Positions 9,354 to 19,340 of a stretch of 64,000 nucleotides of DNA are shown in pieces. Under the pieces are notes generated by a model that did no database searches, had not been told where the DNA came from, and worked only from the letters and a program-made list of their open reading frames with translations. How positions within the stretch are numbered: the stretch's first letter is position 1; the number at the start of each line of letters is the position of its first letter. Both the position numbers and the translations under genes were made by a program. Source of the DNA: Pelagerythrobacter marensis (GTDB lineage Bacteria > Pseudomonadota > Alphaproteobacteria > Sphingomonadales > Sphingomonadaceae). The stretch lies in assembly GCF_036700095.1 (NCBI RefSeq), contig NZ_CP144918.1, positions 2,295,001 through 2,359,000 of the forward strand, written 5' to 3'.

Positions 9354-11201
9354 TTAACAGCTAGTGGAGAAGTAAAATCCCTTTAGTGGCGGACATCCCC
9401 CATCAGCCAATCCGTGCCGTTTGATGAAAGCTCGCGCGCGGTTATCAATCACCTGATGCACACCGGGAATAGGGTTCAAGAAAGAATAGAAGGGATGATA
9501 CGCCTCGTGGGCGATCAACCGTGCCATGTGAGAGCCATTCATAAAACTACCTCGAAAAGAGGTGCTAATTAACATGTCACCTCGACTTCCGGATGCGTCA
9601 GGTTGAAATCGGGCTGGAGCTCGCGAAGAACCTTTATATCTGGCTCCGACATAGATGCTGTTTGTTCGGCTCAATAACTGCTGCCCCTGTGACGATTGCG
9701 TGAAAAACTGGGTGACGACACTTACAAATGCGGCCTGGGCCATGGTTGTGCCTATCCCTCGCAATATCGGGGGCACGGAGTTTACATTCTCCGAGATATC
9801 AGCGCCATCGTTCGCTACGATGGCGCTACGAAAATCATCGCCAAGATCATTAAGCTGCCCACGAGATAGGTCGTCTCTACCATTGCCGTCAAAGTCGGCA
9901 TCCACGGTTACGCATGCGCCTCCTTGTCTCACCCTTGAGCCAGTAATAGGTGTGCAGACTTTCGCCATACCGAACGGATCAACCCCATTGACAGGATCGT
10001 TTCCGACATAGGCATACATGTTCATGCCGTCTTCGTACCCGATGGGATCGGTTTGCATGAACCGGCCGAGGGTGGGGGAGTAGAACCGGGCCTTGTAGTG
10101 GTACATGCCGACCTGCGGCAGCCACACCTGGCCGGTGTACTGGAACCGCCCGATGTTGTTGGGCGAGGGCATGTCCCTGTTGTCCAGGGTGCCTATGCCC
10201 CAGTCGTCGTAGCTGTTGATCGCGAGGACGCTGCCGGTGCTGCCGGTCACCGCGACGATCGAATCCTGCACATCGGCATGGAGGAAGCGCCGCGCGCTCG
10301 CCGCAGTGCCGGCGCCCTCGTACCACACCAGCGGATCGTCGGCCCCCACTGCCGCGCCGTGCACATACCGGCGGGTGAGCGTGCCGGCGCTGTTGTACTC
10401 GGCCACCAGCGCATCGCCGTCGTAGAGATAGTACCCCGTCGCCTCGCCCCCGCCCGAGGTCCGGTTGAGCCGCCCCAGGCCGTCATAGCGCAACGCCGCA
10501 GCCGCCGTGCCGGCCAGCGTCACGCCCGTCATCCGATTCTCCGGATCGTAGCTATAGCTGTTCGCCCCGTCGGAGATGAGATTGCCGCTGTTGTCGTAGG
10601 CGAACACCGCCGGGCCGGCAGTGGTGTACTGGTTGAGGTTGTTCACCGCATAGTCGCGGTCGGTGTTGACGTGGTAGGCCTTGCCCAGAACGTAAGCATC
10701 GTTCGAGATCGTCCGTGTCAGCACCTGACCCGCAGGGTTGTAGGTGAAGTCGTAGTAGACCAGCCCCGAGTGGTTGAGCCGCGACGGTCGCGACAGCGGA
10801 CCATGGGTTACCACTGTCGCCCGGCTGTTCGCACGGTCGATCCGCGTCATCCGGCCCGGCGCATCGTAGGTGTAACTCACCAGTGCCGTGGTTCCGTTCT
10901 CCCGGATCGCGGTCACCTGCCCCGCGGGTGAGTAGTCATAGGTGACGTAGAACCCGTCGGGCCAGGTCAGCCGTGTGCGCCGCCCGGCCAGATCGTACTG
11001 ATAATTGAGCTGCCGCCCGTCCTGCGTCGCGCGGCTCCTGCGCCCCAGAGCGTCGTAAAGATAGCTGATCGTCGAAATTCCCGAACGGCTTACCTGCGTC
11101 TCGCGCCCCAGACCGTCGTAGCTGTAGGCGATCGCCGGATCGCTCGTCGAATAGCTCGTCGACGTCAACCGGCCGGCGTCGTCGTAGCCATGGGTGATCA
11201 A
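9354..11201 (-). CDS. Orphan Rhs module with HExxH metallopeptidase-like tip
   Basis: From an in-frame ATG this cassette encodes 615 residues, and core homology continues upstream to about 11367 without a start. Residues 1 to about 407 are YD-repeat core ending in [11 protein letters not shown]. The tip of about 205 residues contains LIAHEAYH (HExxH, His about residue 564) followed by IDNRARAFI, suggesting a zinc-dependent peptidase domain. No signal peptide or start signals are present because the cassette abuts the immunity gene of the complete Rhs gene (gap about 20 bp). It is the nearest replacement tip for that gene. The lipoprotein gene at 8808 is its likely immunity partner. Confidence 0.8.
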   Translation of the reverse strand: MITHGYDDAGRLTSTSYSTSDPAIAYSYDGLGRETQVSRSGISTISYLYDALGRRSRATQDGRQLNYQYDLAGRRTRLTWPDGFYVTYDYSPAGQVTAIRENGTTALVSYTYDAPGRMTRIDRANSRATVVTHGPLSRPSRLNHSGLVYYDFTYNPAGQVLTRTISNDAYVLGKAYHVNTDRDYAVNNLNQYTTAGPAVFAYDNSGNLISDGANSYSYDPENRMTGVTLAGTAAAALRYDGLGRLNRTSGGGEATGYYLYDGDALVAEYNSAGTLTRRYVHGAAVGADDPLVWYEGAGTAASARRFLHADVQDSIVAVTGSTGSVLAINSYDDWGIGTLDNRDMPSPNNIGRFQYTGQVWLPQVGMYHYKARFYSPTLGRFMQTDPIGYEDGMNMYAYVGNDPVNGVDPFGMAKVCTPITGSRVRQGGACVTVDADFDGNGRDDLSRGQLNDLGDDFRSAIVANDGADISENVNSVPPILRGIGTTMAQAAFVSVVTQFFTQSSQGQQLLSRTNSIYVGARYKGSSRAPARFQPDASGSRGDMLISTSFRGSFMNGSHMARLIAHEAYHPFYSFLNPIPGVHQVIDNRARAFIKRHGLADGGCPPLKGFYFSTSC

Positions 11202-11367
11202 CTGACCGCGGCGGTTGCGCCGCTGGGTGACGCGCCCGCGACTGTCGTAGGTGAGCTGCTCATAGGTGCTGTCGGGGAAAGTCGTGCGCCAGGGCCGGTC
11301 ATAACTGTCATAGGCATAGTTGGTCCGGTTGCCGTTACCATCCTCGCGCCAAGCGATCTTCCCGTTC
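9981..11367 (-). repeat. Long direct repeat of Rhs core, downstream copy
   Basis: This segment is nearly identical to 12203-13589 at a constant offset of 2222 bp. It runs from the toxin junction up to the codons for KIAWRED. It is a direct repeat because both copies are on the minus strand, so homologous recombination between them would delete the current tip and immunity gene. Confidence 0.9.
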
Positions 11368-11387
11368 TCGCAAGCATATCGCTGATC

Positions 11388-11660
11388 TTAAGAAGGAGAG
11401 AAGTGCAAGTATAAGCGAACGGCCTCCTTAACCTGATCCAAGCTTAAAAAACCAACGTCGGGGGATTTTGGATTCTGCGGGTCAAAAATCGCTAAATCTT
11501 CCTGCAACGAGAGAATTGCCCTTTGCGAAGGATGATCTAACTCATAGATTCTATCTGAGCTGACTAAATCATCGATAAATTTCATTAAATTATCGAATGA
11601 TCCCTCATCATCAGAGAGAAAAAGGCTGGCTAATTTATATAGCTTCTGAATATCGTTCAT
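11388..11660 (-). CDS. Candidate immunity protein for the expressed Rhs toxin
   Basis: This 90-residue, acidic, probably all-helical cytosolic protein ([15 protein letters not shown]...) overlaps the Rhs stop codon by 4 bp (ATGA), the tightest coupling in the island. Small size, acidity, AT-rich composition and position directly after the toxin tip are the hallmarks of immunity genes in polymorphic toxin systems. Its outline faintly resembles small colicin-type immunity proteins, but that is not a firm family match. The partner tip is DUF4258-like, so the predicted role is cytoplasmic neutralisation of a nuclease. Confidence 0.65.
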   Translation of the reverse strand: MNDIQKLYKLASLFLSDDEGSFDNLMKFIDDLVSSDRIYELDHPSQRAILSLQEDLAIFDPQNPKSPDVGFLSLDQVKEAVRLYLHFSPS

Positions 11661-14600
11661 TTTGGTATAAACTTTGACCCCCTGTCAATAACGGTAATGA
11701 TTCTGAATCCCCTTTCATAATTAGCAATAACAGTAATCCCTCGGCCACTTTCCGAGGTTGCTGAAGCTAGATCATAGCGATAATTTCCATTATTTTGCAA
11801 TGTTACGATACCTTTCCGTCTGGCTTCCTCTACCCGCGCTTCTGATATACCCCTTTCCTGCATTCTTTGCCGCGCATGGACGGTGTAACTATCTCCTGGT
11901 TGATCTGAACCTTCACCTGCCGGTTCAGACCAAAGTAGGGAGACCGCTGCACCCCCGATTCGTCCGGCAAACCGGCCGAGCCACTTCAGCACACCCTTGC
12001 TTGCATCATCCTCGTCTAAAGGCGGTCCGTTATTATGTCCCCGTCCCGGCGCCCCCTGCAACCCATTGTTGTTTCCTTTAGGCGCAACATTGGCGGTTTC
12101 CACCCTAGACGGCGTCTCCCTGATCCCGGCGAGGATGGTGTCACCTGAGCAGCTTGCGCTCACATATCCCTTAATCAGAGTCCCGCATGTCCCAGTCGGA
12201 TCAACCCCATTGACCGGATCGTTTCCGACATAGGCGTACATGTTCATGCCGTCTTCGTATCCGATGGGATCGGTTTGCATGAACCGGCCGAGGGTGGGGG
12301 AGTAGAACCGGGCCTTGTAGTGGTACATGCCGACCTGCGGCAGCCACACCTGGCCGGTGTACTGGAACCGCCCGATGTTGTTGGGCGAGGGCATGTCCCT
12401 GTTGTCCGGGGTGCCTATGCCCCAGTCGTCGTAGCTGTTGATCGCGAGGACGCTGCCGGTGCTGCCGGTCACCGCGACGATCGAATCCTGCACATCGGCA
12501 TGGAGGAAGCGCCGCGCGCTCGCCGCAGTGCCGGCGCCCTCGTACCACACCAGCGGATCGTCGGCCCCCACTGCCGCGCCGTGCACATACCGGCGGGTGA
12601 GCGTGCCGGCGCTGTTGTACTCGGCCACCAGCGCATCGCCGTCGTAGAGATAGTACCCCGTCGCCTCGCCCCCGCCCGAGGTCCGGTTGAGCCGCCCCAG
12701 GCCGTCATAGCGCAACGCCGCAGCCGCCGTGCCGGCCAGCGTCACGCCCGTCATCCGATTCTCCGGATCGTAGCTATAGCTGTTCGCCCCGTCGGAGATG
12801 AGATTGCCGCTGTTGTCGTAGGCGAACACCGCCGGGCCGGCAGTGGTGTACTGGTTGAGGTTGTTCACCGCATAGTCGCGGTCGGTGTTGACGTGGTAGG
12901 CCTTGCCCAGAACGTAAGCATCGTTCGAGATCGTCCGTGTCAGCACCTGACCCGCAGGGTTGTAGGTGAAGTCGTAGTAGACCAGCCCCGAGTGGTTGAG
13001 CCGCGACGGTCGCGACAGCGGACCATGGGTTACCACTGTCGCCCGGCTGTTCGCACGGTCGATCCGCGTCATCCGGCCCGGCGCATCGTAGGTGTAACTC
13101 ACCAGTGCCGTGGTTCCGTTCTCCCGGATCGCGGTCACCTGCCCCGCGGGTGAGTAGTCATAGGTGACGTAGAACCCGTCGGGCCAGGTCAGCCGTGTGC
13201 GCCGCCCGGCCAGATCGTACTGATAATTGAGCTGCCGCCCGTCCTGCGTCGCGCGGCTCCTGCGCCCCAGAGCGTCGTAAAGATAGCTGATCGTCGAAAT
13301 TCCCGAACGGCTTACCTGCGTCTCGCGCCCCAGACCGTCGTAGCTGTAGGCGATCGCCGGATCGCTCGTCGAATAGCTCGTAGAGGTCAACCGGCCGGCG
13401 TCGTCGTAGCCATGGGTGATCAACTGACCGCGGCGGTTGCGCCGCTGGGTGACGCGCCCGCGACTGTCGTAGGTGAGCTGCTCATAGGTGCTGTCGGGGA
13501 AAGTCGTGCGCCAGGGCCGGTCATAACTGTCATAGGCATAGTTGGTCCGGTTGCCGTTACCATCCTCGCGCCAAGCGATCTTCCCGTTCAGGGTGTAATC
13601 GAGCTTGATCTCGATATTGCCCGCCGCGCCATTGAGCACGCCGTAACCACCCACTGTCTGCTTGAGGCGGCCGAGTACATCGTAGGTATGCCGCTTGATG
13701 CGGTCCGCTCCCATGCTGCCGGTCGTGCCCAAAGAGCAGGCGGAACTCGGCAGCGAGCCGAATACGGCAGGGTTCATCCGCACGGCCTCGCACAGCAACT
13801 GATTGCGCGCGTCGTAGGTGAACTGCGTCACCGCCTTGAGAGCGGCAGTATTATCATATGTACGAGTGTGGGTGCGCAGCCGGCGGCTGTTGTAGCTGTG
13901 CCGCACGTCCTGCAGGAGAGAGAGCACGGTTGCGGTGGGGCTCGTCACATGGCCGGTCTCGATTCGCGTCGACTGATCGTCGGCGTTCCGGTACGTGATG
14001 CGCGTCGCTGCCCGATTGGTGCCGTTGGCACCCTGTGGTGCGATTTCCCAGGTTCTGCGGCCAGCAGTATCGTATCGGTAGTAGACCGCATCGCCGGTGC
14101 CCGGCAGAGGCCCGTCTTCGGAAATCAGCCGACCGGCGTTGTCGTAGCTGTACGTAGTGATTGCACTCAGCGTTCCCGTGCCGTTGGTTCGTGTTACAGT
14201 GCGCGGGAGCAGCGTGTTGTTCCAGTACGTATAAACGGTGCGCTGCTCGGTCGCAGTCCCGCAGGTGTGCGCTCCGCCACTTGCAGTTACGCTGCATACG
14301 CGTTCGCGCACGAGACGGGTAATCCCGCCGCTCGTCTGGTATTCATAGATGGTCCGCTTGCGATAGCCGTTCGCGCCTGTCGGCTCGGTCCGGGTCAACA
14401 TCCCTCCATGCGTGGCCCAAGTGTAGTCCGTTTGCTTGCCGGCCGCGTCGCGGGTCCAGTTGGGCTTGAAGCACTTCACGTTGGCGCAGGCGCCGCCGCC
14501 CGGCCCGGGGGCGGCGGGCACCGTGTAGTTCGCAGTCTCGACAAGGTCGGTGCCGCTGGTCGGCCGCTCGCGCCTCTCGACGATATTGCCATGATTGTCG

Positions 14601-15832
14601 TAGACAACATGTACCGAATTGCCCCGAGGGTACGTGATCTGCGTCAGCCGCCGCTCGCCATCATAGCCGTAGTGCGTCGTCCGATTGAGGCCGTCCGTGA
14701 CGCTCGATATTACGGCCGCAATCTCGTTGCCGGCTGGCACATCGTTGACCACCGTACGCTTGTAGTTGTTGGGGCCCGTAACAACGACCTGCTCAAGGTC
14801 ACAGTGCGAGTAGCCGCACCGGCCGCTGACGGTAGTTGGCGTAACCGCATAGTTCCAGGTCACGCCGTCCTTCACCACCTTTGTTACCCAACGGCCCGAG
14901 CCTGTTGCAGAAAAGCTGTCGTTGCCCATTCCGGGAAGGCGCTGCGTCACCGCGGCCGTTGTTGAAGGGGTGTATACCAGGTCGGTGCAACAGCCCCACT
15001 GACGGCCGGCGAGATCGGTGATCGTCCCGTCCGTGCCGTAGGTATGCCGCGCAAGCGCCGTCGATAAATCGGCGGAACGGTAGATCGTGGCTTGCGCCAA
15101 TTGGCTCCATTGATAGGTGTCGGGTGCACCTGCTTGATAGGTCATCCGCATCTCGTAGCCGAGGTTGCTGACCACACGTGTCGGCCTGTGGCGGATGAGG
15201 ACATTGGGGATCTCCACCACTTTCTCGTAGGTGAAAGTCAGTGCTTCGCCATTCGGCCAGGTGACAGAGGAGGCATGGAGTGCGAAATCTTCCTTGGACC
15301 CGTTGTCCTGACGGTTGACCAGACTGTCGAATGTGATCCGAACACCTGTCCCGCCTTGCATGTAATAGTAGGTTCGGCCGCCGCTGACCGATGCGCCATT
15401 GTGCGACAGCGTCGATCCGTTATTAGCAACCGGCCAGCAACTATCCTCGATGCACTCAAAACTCTCTGAAGTCCCGCCGCCGGGGTTGATCTGAATAAAA
15501 GTCCGACGAATTTCCTGATTGAAGGTCTCGGACCCGGTCATCACCGGAACCAGGAGCTGCAGCCTTTCGAGCCGAAGATTGGGCGCTGCGGGCACGGAGA
15601 GGACCGGCACCGGATACTTCACTCTGCCCGAGAGCATGTCGACCCCGTTGGCATCGGGCTCCACATTGAGCGGATCGATCTCCTGCGCACGCGCCGGCGC
15701 GGTGAAGATCACCAATGCGGCGAGAAGAATAAAGCCTGCCCTCAGGGACCGTCGCGCAGTGCGTGCCACCTGCCTCCAGAAGCCTGCCGACCGCCTCTTG
15801 CTGTCCAATCCTGCCAAAAACCGATTTCTCAC
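11657..15832 (-). CDS. Complete secreted Rhs/YD-repeat polymorphic toxin with DUF4258-like tip
   Basis: This 1391-residue protein is the only intact Rhs gene in the island. It starts at GTG 15832 behind an AGGGGGA ribosome binding site and has a Sec signal peptide (hydrophobic residues 33-43, cleavage near APARA-Q, residue 49). Dozens of YD repeats follow, then the conserved core end ([17 protein letters not shown], about residues 1186-1206) and a tip of about 180 residues. The tip has a GPPLDEDD linker and a C-terminal DUF4258-like domain ([12 protein letters not shown], then VIDRG), a family related to RNase toxins. No PAAR, VgrG-linked or TcB domain is seen, so type VI delivery is not supported. 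Immunity gene 11388 follows with a 4-bp overlap. Confidence 0.9.
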   Translation of the reverse strand: MRNRFLAGLDSKRRSAGFWRQVARTARRSLRAGFILLAALVIFTAPARAQEIDPLNVEPDANGVDMLSGRVKYPVPVLSVPAAPNLRLERLQLLVPVMTGSETFNQEIRRTFIQINPGGGTSESFECIEDSCWPVANNGSTLSHNGASVSGGRTYYYMQGGTGVRITFDSLVNRQDNGSKEDFALHASSVTWPNGEALTFTYEKVVEIPNVLIRHRPTRVVSNLGYEMRMTYQAGAPDTYQWSQLAQATIYRSADLSTALARHTYGTDGTITDLAGRQWGCCTDLVYTPSTTAAVTQRLPGMGNDSFSATGSGRWVTKVVKDGVTWNYAVTPTTVSGRCGYSHCDLEQVVVTGPNNYKRTVVNDVPAGNEIAAVISSVTDGLNRTTHYGYDGERRLTQITYPRGNSVHVVYDNHGNIVERRERPTSGTDLVETANYTVPAAPGPGGGACANVKCFKPNWTRDAAGKQTDYTWATHGGMLTRTEPTGANGYRKRTIYEYQTSGGITRLVRERVCSVTASGGAHTCGTATEQRTVYTYWNNTLLPRTVTRTNGTGTLSAITTYSYDNAGRLISEDGPLPGTGDAVYYRYDTAGRRTWEIAPQGANGTNRAATRITYRNADDQSTRIETGHVTSPTATVLSLLQDVRHSYNSRRLRTHTRTYDNTAALKAVTQFTYDARNQLLCEAVRMNPAVFGSLPSSACSLGTTGSMGADRIKRHTYDVLGRLKQTVGGYGVLNGAAGNIEIKLDYTLNGKIAWREDGNGNRTNYAYDSYDRPWRTTFPDSTYEQLTYDSRGRVTQRRNRRGQLITHGYDDAGRLTSTSYSTSDPAIAYSYDGLGRETQVSRSGISTISYLYDALGRRSRATQDGRQLNYQYDLAGRRTRLTWPDGFYVTYDYSPAGQVTAIRENGTTALVSYTYDAPGRMTRIDRANSRATVVTHGPLSRPSRLNHSGLVYYDFTYNPAGQVLTRTISNDAYVLGKAYHVNTDRDYAVNNLNQYTTAGPAVFAYDNSGNLISDGANSYSYDPENRMTGVTLAGTAAAALRYDGLGRLNRTSGGGEATGYYLYDGDALVAEYNSAGTLTRRYVHGAAVGADDPLVWYEGAGTAASARRFLHADVQDSIVAVTGSTGSVLAINSYDDWGIGTPDNRDMPSPNNIGRFQYTGQVWLPQVGMYHYKARFYSPTLGRFMQTDPIGYEDGMNMYAYVGNDPVNGVDPTGTCGTLIKGYVSASCSGDTILAGIRETPSRVETANVAPKGNNNGLQGAPGRGHNNGPPLDEDDASKGVLKWLGRFAGRIGGAAVSLLWSEPAGEGSDQPGDSYTVHARQRMQERGISEARVEEARRKGIVTLQNNGNYRYDLASATSESGRGITVIANYERGFRIITVIDRGSKFIPK
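12203..13589 (-). repeat. Long direct repeat of Rhs core, copy inside the complete gene
   Basis: This is the counterpart of 9981-11367. The part from the toxin junction to about 13110 is also present in inverted orientation at about 18410-19340 and, in shorter form, at 20390-20745, 21780-22120 and 23858-24215 on the plus strand. Confidence 0.9.
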
Positions 15833-15884
15833 CGCTTCCCCCTAACGCGTCGATTCCATTATTCTGGGCTGATCAAAGATCGGC

Positions 15885-16412
15885 CTACATGCAGATTGCG
15901 CTGGTCACGTTGACGTACAGCACGCCGTCGCCGGTCGCGCCTCGCGAATCCTCTACGGTGTAGTTGATCGGAAAGCCGCCGGTTGCGCCAGAAGAGGCCA
16001 CCTTGATCGAGGTCGTTCCAGATATGCTGGGCGACAGGGCTCCCGAGACCGCGATCACTTTCAGAGGGTAGTCTCCGTCCGCATCGGTGTCGTTTTGCAC
16101 GACGTTGAACGTGGCGAACGAGCACGCTGGCATGGTCCCATAGTCGGTGTTCGCCACCGGAGGGGTATTCGGCGGAGGCGGGGGTGGGGGAGGAGACGGT
16201 GATGGGGTACCGCCCGCCACCTTGTGGTTCGAACGATTGCCTGCCGGATCGTAACTGGTGATGTTGATCACCCCGCTGGCCGGACCGCCCGAACGCGAAC
16301 TCCCGATCAGCCGCCCCTGGGCGTCGTATTCATAAGTGGTCGTCTCTGCTGCGAACACGCCGCTTGCCAATGCCGCAAGCGACACGGCGGTCAGCCATCG
16401 TCCGGATCTCAC
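15885..16412 (-). CDS. Small secreted YD-repeat/Ig-like protein upstream of rhs
   Basis: This 175-residue protein starts at GTG 16412 after a near-perfect AGGAGGGG ribosome binding site. A signal peptide (cleavage after VFA, about residue 21) leads to one YD-type unit (TTTYEYDAQGRLIGSS). A polyproline linker and a cadherin/Ig-like domain (NTPPVANTDYG ... VVQNDTDADGD) complete it. It lies 52 bp upstream of the complete Rhs gene on the same strand, so the two are probably one operon. An envelope role such as anchoring or presenting the Rhs shell is inference. An alternative is that it is a 5' remnant of an older Rhs gene. Confidence 0.75.
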   Translation of the reverse strand: MRSGRWLTAVSLAALASGVFAAETTTYEYDAQGRLIGSSRSGGPASGVINITSYDPAGNRSNHKVAGGTPSPSPPPPPPPPNTPPVANTDYGTMPACSFATFNVVQNDTDADGDYPLKVIAVSGALSPSISGTTSIKVASSGATGGFPINYTVEDSRGATGDGVLYVNVTSAICM

Positions 16413-16548
16413 GCGCCCCTCCTCGGTTGCTCCCCTGTATGCTGAAACTACCTATTCGGAGCGCTATGTAAATAGGTGATAAGACTCATGCTTTCAGAGT
16501 CGGCGAGCCTCGAAATTTATCTATACTTCATTGCGGTATTACAGTCTC
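16413..16548 (-). promoter_or_regulatory. Upstream region of the rhs operon, cut by IS insertion
   Basis: Only 136 bp separate the first gene of the rhs operon from the IS boundary, so any distal regulatory sequence has been displaced. The stretch is AT-rich near 16465-16540 and could hold a promoter, but no boxes were assigned. Expression might depend in part on the IS end. Confidence 0.35.
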
Positions 16549-16550
16549 TA

Positions 16551-17399
16551 GGCCGTGTTGACAAAAGGGGTTCCCAAGCTGTCCGGGTTCTGATTCAAGA
16601 CTGCTTTTTGCGGAGCAGTTATGGGTCGCGGGGATTTGTCGGACGCGGAATGGGAGGTGATCGGGCCGCTGTTGCCGCCTGAGCGTGGGCGCTGGGCGAG
16701 GCCTGCGGGCGACAACCGGCGCTTTCTCAACGGCATGCTGCATGTCTTGCGGGTCGGTTGTCCTTGGCGCGACATGCACGAGCGATACGGCAAGTGGAAC
16801 TCGGTCTATGTGCGGTTCCGGCGCTGGGCCGAACAGGGTGTCTGGGATGCCCTCCTGCAAACGCTGGTCGATCTGGGGCTTACCGACGACTGGCAGCACA
16901 TGATCGACAGCACCAGCGTTCGCGGCCACGTCTCGGCAGCGGGCGGGAAAGGGGGGCTTGTGCGAACGCTCTTGGTCGATCACGCGGCGGCTTTACGAGC
17001 AAGATCCACGCCCGATCGGACAATCAGGGACGCCCTCTCGGCTTCATCCTGACCGGCGGCGAAGCCTCCGACTACATCGCCGCCGAGCCGCTGATGGCGA
17101 TCCCGGTCGCGACACCCAAGGCCCTGCTGGCAGATAAGGGTTACGATGGCGACCGCTTCCGCGAGAACCTGCTGATCCGAGGCATCCTGCCGATCATCCC
17201 GCCCCGCTCTAACCGCAAGGTGCCCGAGCATCCCGACTACCGTCGCTATAAGGATCGCAACCGCATCAAGCGCATGTTCGGCAAGCTCAAGCAGCAGCGC
17301 CGCATCGCCACACGCTACGACAAGACGATCCTCTCCTTCGAGAGCTTCCTCAACCTCGCCGCAGCGCGCCTATGGCTGAAATCTTATGTCAACACGGCC
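16551..17399 (+). mobile_element. IS5-family (IS427-like) insertion sequence, copy 1
   Basis: This element is 849 bp with terminal inverted repeats GGCCGTGTTGACA / TGTCAACACGGCC and a TA duplication on each side (16549-16550 and 17400-17401). The target appears to have been CTAG. It encodes one transposase in two overlapping frames. A second copy of the same length and apparently the same sequence lies inverted at 25225-26073. Together they bracket the plus-strand Rhs array. Confidence 0.92.
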
Positions 17400-17402
17400 T
17401 AG
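16621..17402 (+). CDS. IS5-family transposase, two frames joined by -1 frameshift
   Basis: Frame A (16621-17052) begins MGRGDLSDAEWEV with the DUF4096-type helix-turn-helix domain and reaches the first catalytic Asp region (HMIDSTSVRGH). Frame B (ending 17402) supplies GRSRGGFTSKIHA, the second Asp (LADKGYDGD) and the C-terminal end. The frames meet at a GGGAAAGGGGGG run near 16945-16956, a likely -1 slippage site as in other IS427-group elements. Where the family normally has the catalytic Glu (NRIER or NLIER), this protein reads NRIKR, a Glu-to-Lys change. The stop codon TAG is completed by the flanking target DNA. Confidence 0.85.
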
Positions 17403-17574
17403 GGCCACACCGACGCAACCCAAGCCTACGCCGATGCCTTGGTGGCTCAGACTATTGAACAGAATTCCTGTGCCGATAATTATTGTTGATCCGCAGATGA
17501 TCCCCCGATGCGACGCGCCTTCGGCGAGTGACGATGCTTGCCAAGCCTGACCAGAAAGTAGTCGAGTACCTGAA

Positions 17575-18219
17575 ATGCAAAGGAAAAATTCGAATGAAGA
17601 GATTAGAAGTTTTTTGAGATGCGGAGAGAATTTGACCCGAGAATGGAAAGATGAAAGATTAGCAGGACAGGTCTGGGATGCTCTTTCCCTTGCGGATAGC
17701 GACGCTGAGGCAGGCCTTGAGAAGCTTACTGACTTGGCAGACCAAAATTCTGCCTTAAGCGCATATTATCTCGGTGATGCTTTCTTATTTGGCCGATACG
17801 GAATTCCAAAAAACTACGACAAAGCAGAGCAATGGCTTCGAAAATCCGCGTCATTGGGATCAGTTGAAGGTCGTTTTTTGCTTGCCCAGTTTCTTCAAGG
17901 CTCTGACAAGCCCAAGAGGGCAATCGAACACTATGAAATATTAGCAAACAAAAAATTCTCGCCAGCCACATACTCACTGGCCATCCAGTATTTGAAAGGA
18001 AATTTACTCAAAAAAGATCTCAATAAAGCCAAGCACTATTTTGAAATGGCCAGGCAACAAGGACATCTACATTCTTGGCATTGGCTATCATTCCTACAGC
18101 GAACTTACGGTGAGAATGTAATTTGCAGAACAAAGGGTCTGATCAATCTGGTGCTTATGTCTGTTCCTTTCATCTACTACAGGGTTTTCCGTCCAGAAAG
18201 TGATCGATTACGAACATGA
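17575..18219 (+). CDS. Sel1-like repeat protein, possible orphan immunity gene
   Basis: This 214-residue protein is made of Sel1/TPR-like helical repeats, visible as SAYYLGDAFLFGRYGIPKNYDKAEQWLRKSA and SLAIQYLKGN...DLNKAKHYFEMAR. It ends in a hydrophobic stretch (INLVLMSVPFIYYRVF) that may be a membrane anchor. It is AT-rich like the other small genes of the island. No Rhs tip precedes it: the IS ends 175 bp upstream and no gene could be assigned in 17403-17574. Sel1-like proteins occur as immunity-type partners in toxin loci, so it may be the survivor of a pair whose toxin was lost. That role is inference. Confidence 0.6.
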   Translation: MQRKNSNEEIRSFLRCGENLTREWKDERLAGQVWDALSLADSDAEAGLEKLTDLADQNSALSAYYLGDAFLFGRYGIPKNYDKAEQWLRKSASLGSVEGRFLLAQFLQGSDKPKRAIEHYEILANKKFSPATYSLAIQYLKGNLLKKDLNKAKHYFEMARQQGHLHSWHWLSFLQRTYGENVICRTKGLINLVLMSVPFIYYRVFRPESDRLRT

Positions 18220-18392
18220 TTTATGCAGTGAGCATTTTAATTTTCCAGATTTTGTGGTTGCTGTTGGCCTACCTCGGCTCATCTGCCGGATCAACCTCCG
18301 CATCCAGCACACTGGACACGGCGCCCGCTGCATATGAAGCGCAACGCGGTCAGGGGGTTGTGCTGATTTTGGCGGTTCGACTGCAGCGATGA
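18216..18392 (+). CDS. Small ORF with hydrophobic N-terminus, possibly chimeric
   Basis: An ATG overlaps the stop of the Sel1-like gene (ATGA) and opens 58 codons beginning MIYAVSILIFQILWLLLAYLG, one membrane segment, followed by a polar Ser/Thr-rich part. The last codons run into the segment shared with the flank of the Rhs fragment at 6985, so the 3' end may not be original. It may be a small membrane protein or the leftover 5' end of a longer gene. Confidence 0.35.
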   Translation: MIYAVSILIFQILWLLLAYLGSSAGSTSASSTLDTAPAAYEAQRGQGVVLILAVRLQR

Positions 18393-18409
18393 CGATCGCG
18401 CCCATGAGA

Positions 18410-19340
18410 CACCACGGTACTGGTGAGTTACACCTACGATGCGCCGGGCCGGATGACGCGGATCGACCGTGCGAACAGCCGGGCGACAGTGGTAACCCAT
18501 GGTCCGCTGTCGCGACCGTCGCGGCTCAACCACTCGGGGCTGGTCTACTACGACTTCACCTACAACCCTGCGGGTCAGGTGCTGACACGGATAATCTCGA
18601 ACGATGCTTACGTTCTGGGCAAGGCCTACCACGTCAACACCGACCGCGACTATGCGGTGAACAACCTCAACCAGTACACCACTGCCGGCCCGGCGGTGTT
18701 CGCCTACGACAACAGCGGCAATCTCATCTCCGACGGGGCGAACAGCTATAGCTACGATCCGGAGAATCGGATGACGGGCGTGACGCTGGCCGGCACGGCG
18801 GCTGCGGCGTTGCGCTATGACGGCCTGGGGCGGCTCAACCGGACCTCGGGCGGGGGCGAGGCGACGGGGTACTATCTCTACGACGGCGATGCGCTGGTGG
18901 CCGAGTACAACAGCGCCGGCACGCTCACCCGCCGGTATGTGCACGGCGCGGCAGTGGGGGCCGACGATCCGCTGGTGTGGTACGAGGGCGCCGGCACTGC
19001 GGCGAGCGCGCGGCGCTTCCTCCATGCCGATGTGCAGGATTCGATCGTCGCGGTGACCGGCAGCACCGGCAGCGTCCTCGCGATCAACAGCTACGACGAC
19101 TGGGGCATAGGCACCCTGGACAACAGGGACATGCCCTCGCCCAACAACATCGGGCGGTTCCAGTACACCGGCCAGGTGTGGCTGCCGCAGGTCGGCATGT
19201 ACCACTACAAGGCCCGGTTCTACTCCCCCACCCTCGGCCGGTTCATGCAAACCGATCCCATCGGGTACGAAGACGGCATGAACATGTATGCCTATGTCGG
19301 AAACGATCCGGCGAACGGGATCGATCCAACGGGTATGTGC
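18410..19340 (+). repeat. Inverted copy of Rhs core
   Basis: This stretch of about 0.93 kb is the reverse complement of about 12190-13110 within the complete Rhs gene, with only a few differences visible by eye. Homology begins at ACCACGGTACTGGTGAG and ends at the toxin junction. It can pair with the complete gene for inversion of the DNA between them. Confidence 0.88.

Noticed and set aside
12275-13153. Long plus-strand ORF of 292 codons opposite the complete Rhs gene, with relatives at 8051, 10053 and reversed copies at 18291
   Set aside because: It recurs only because the Rhs core recurs, has Arg/Val-biased shadow composition, and no domain or ribosome binding site.
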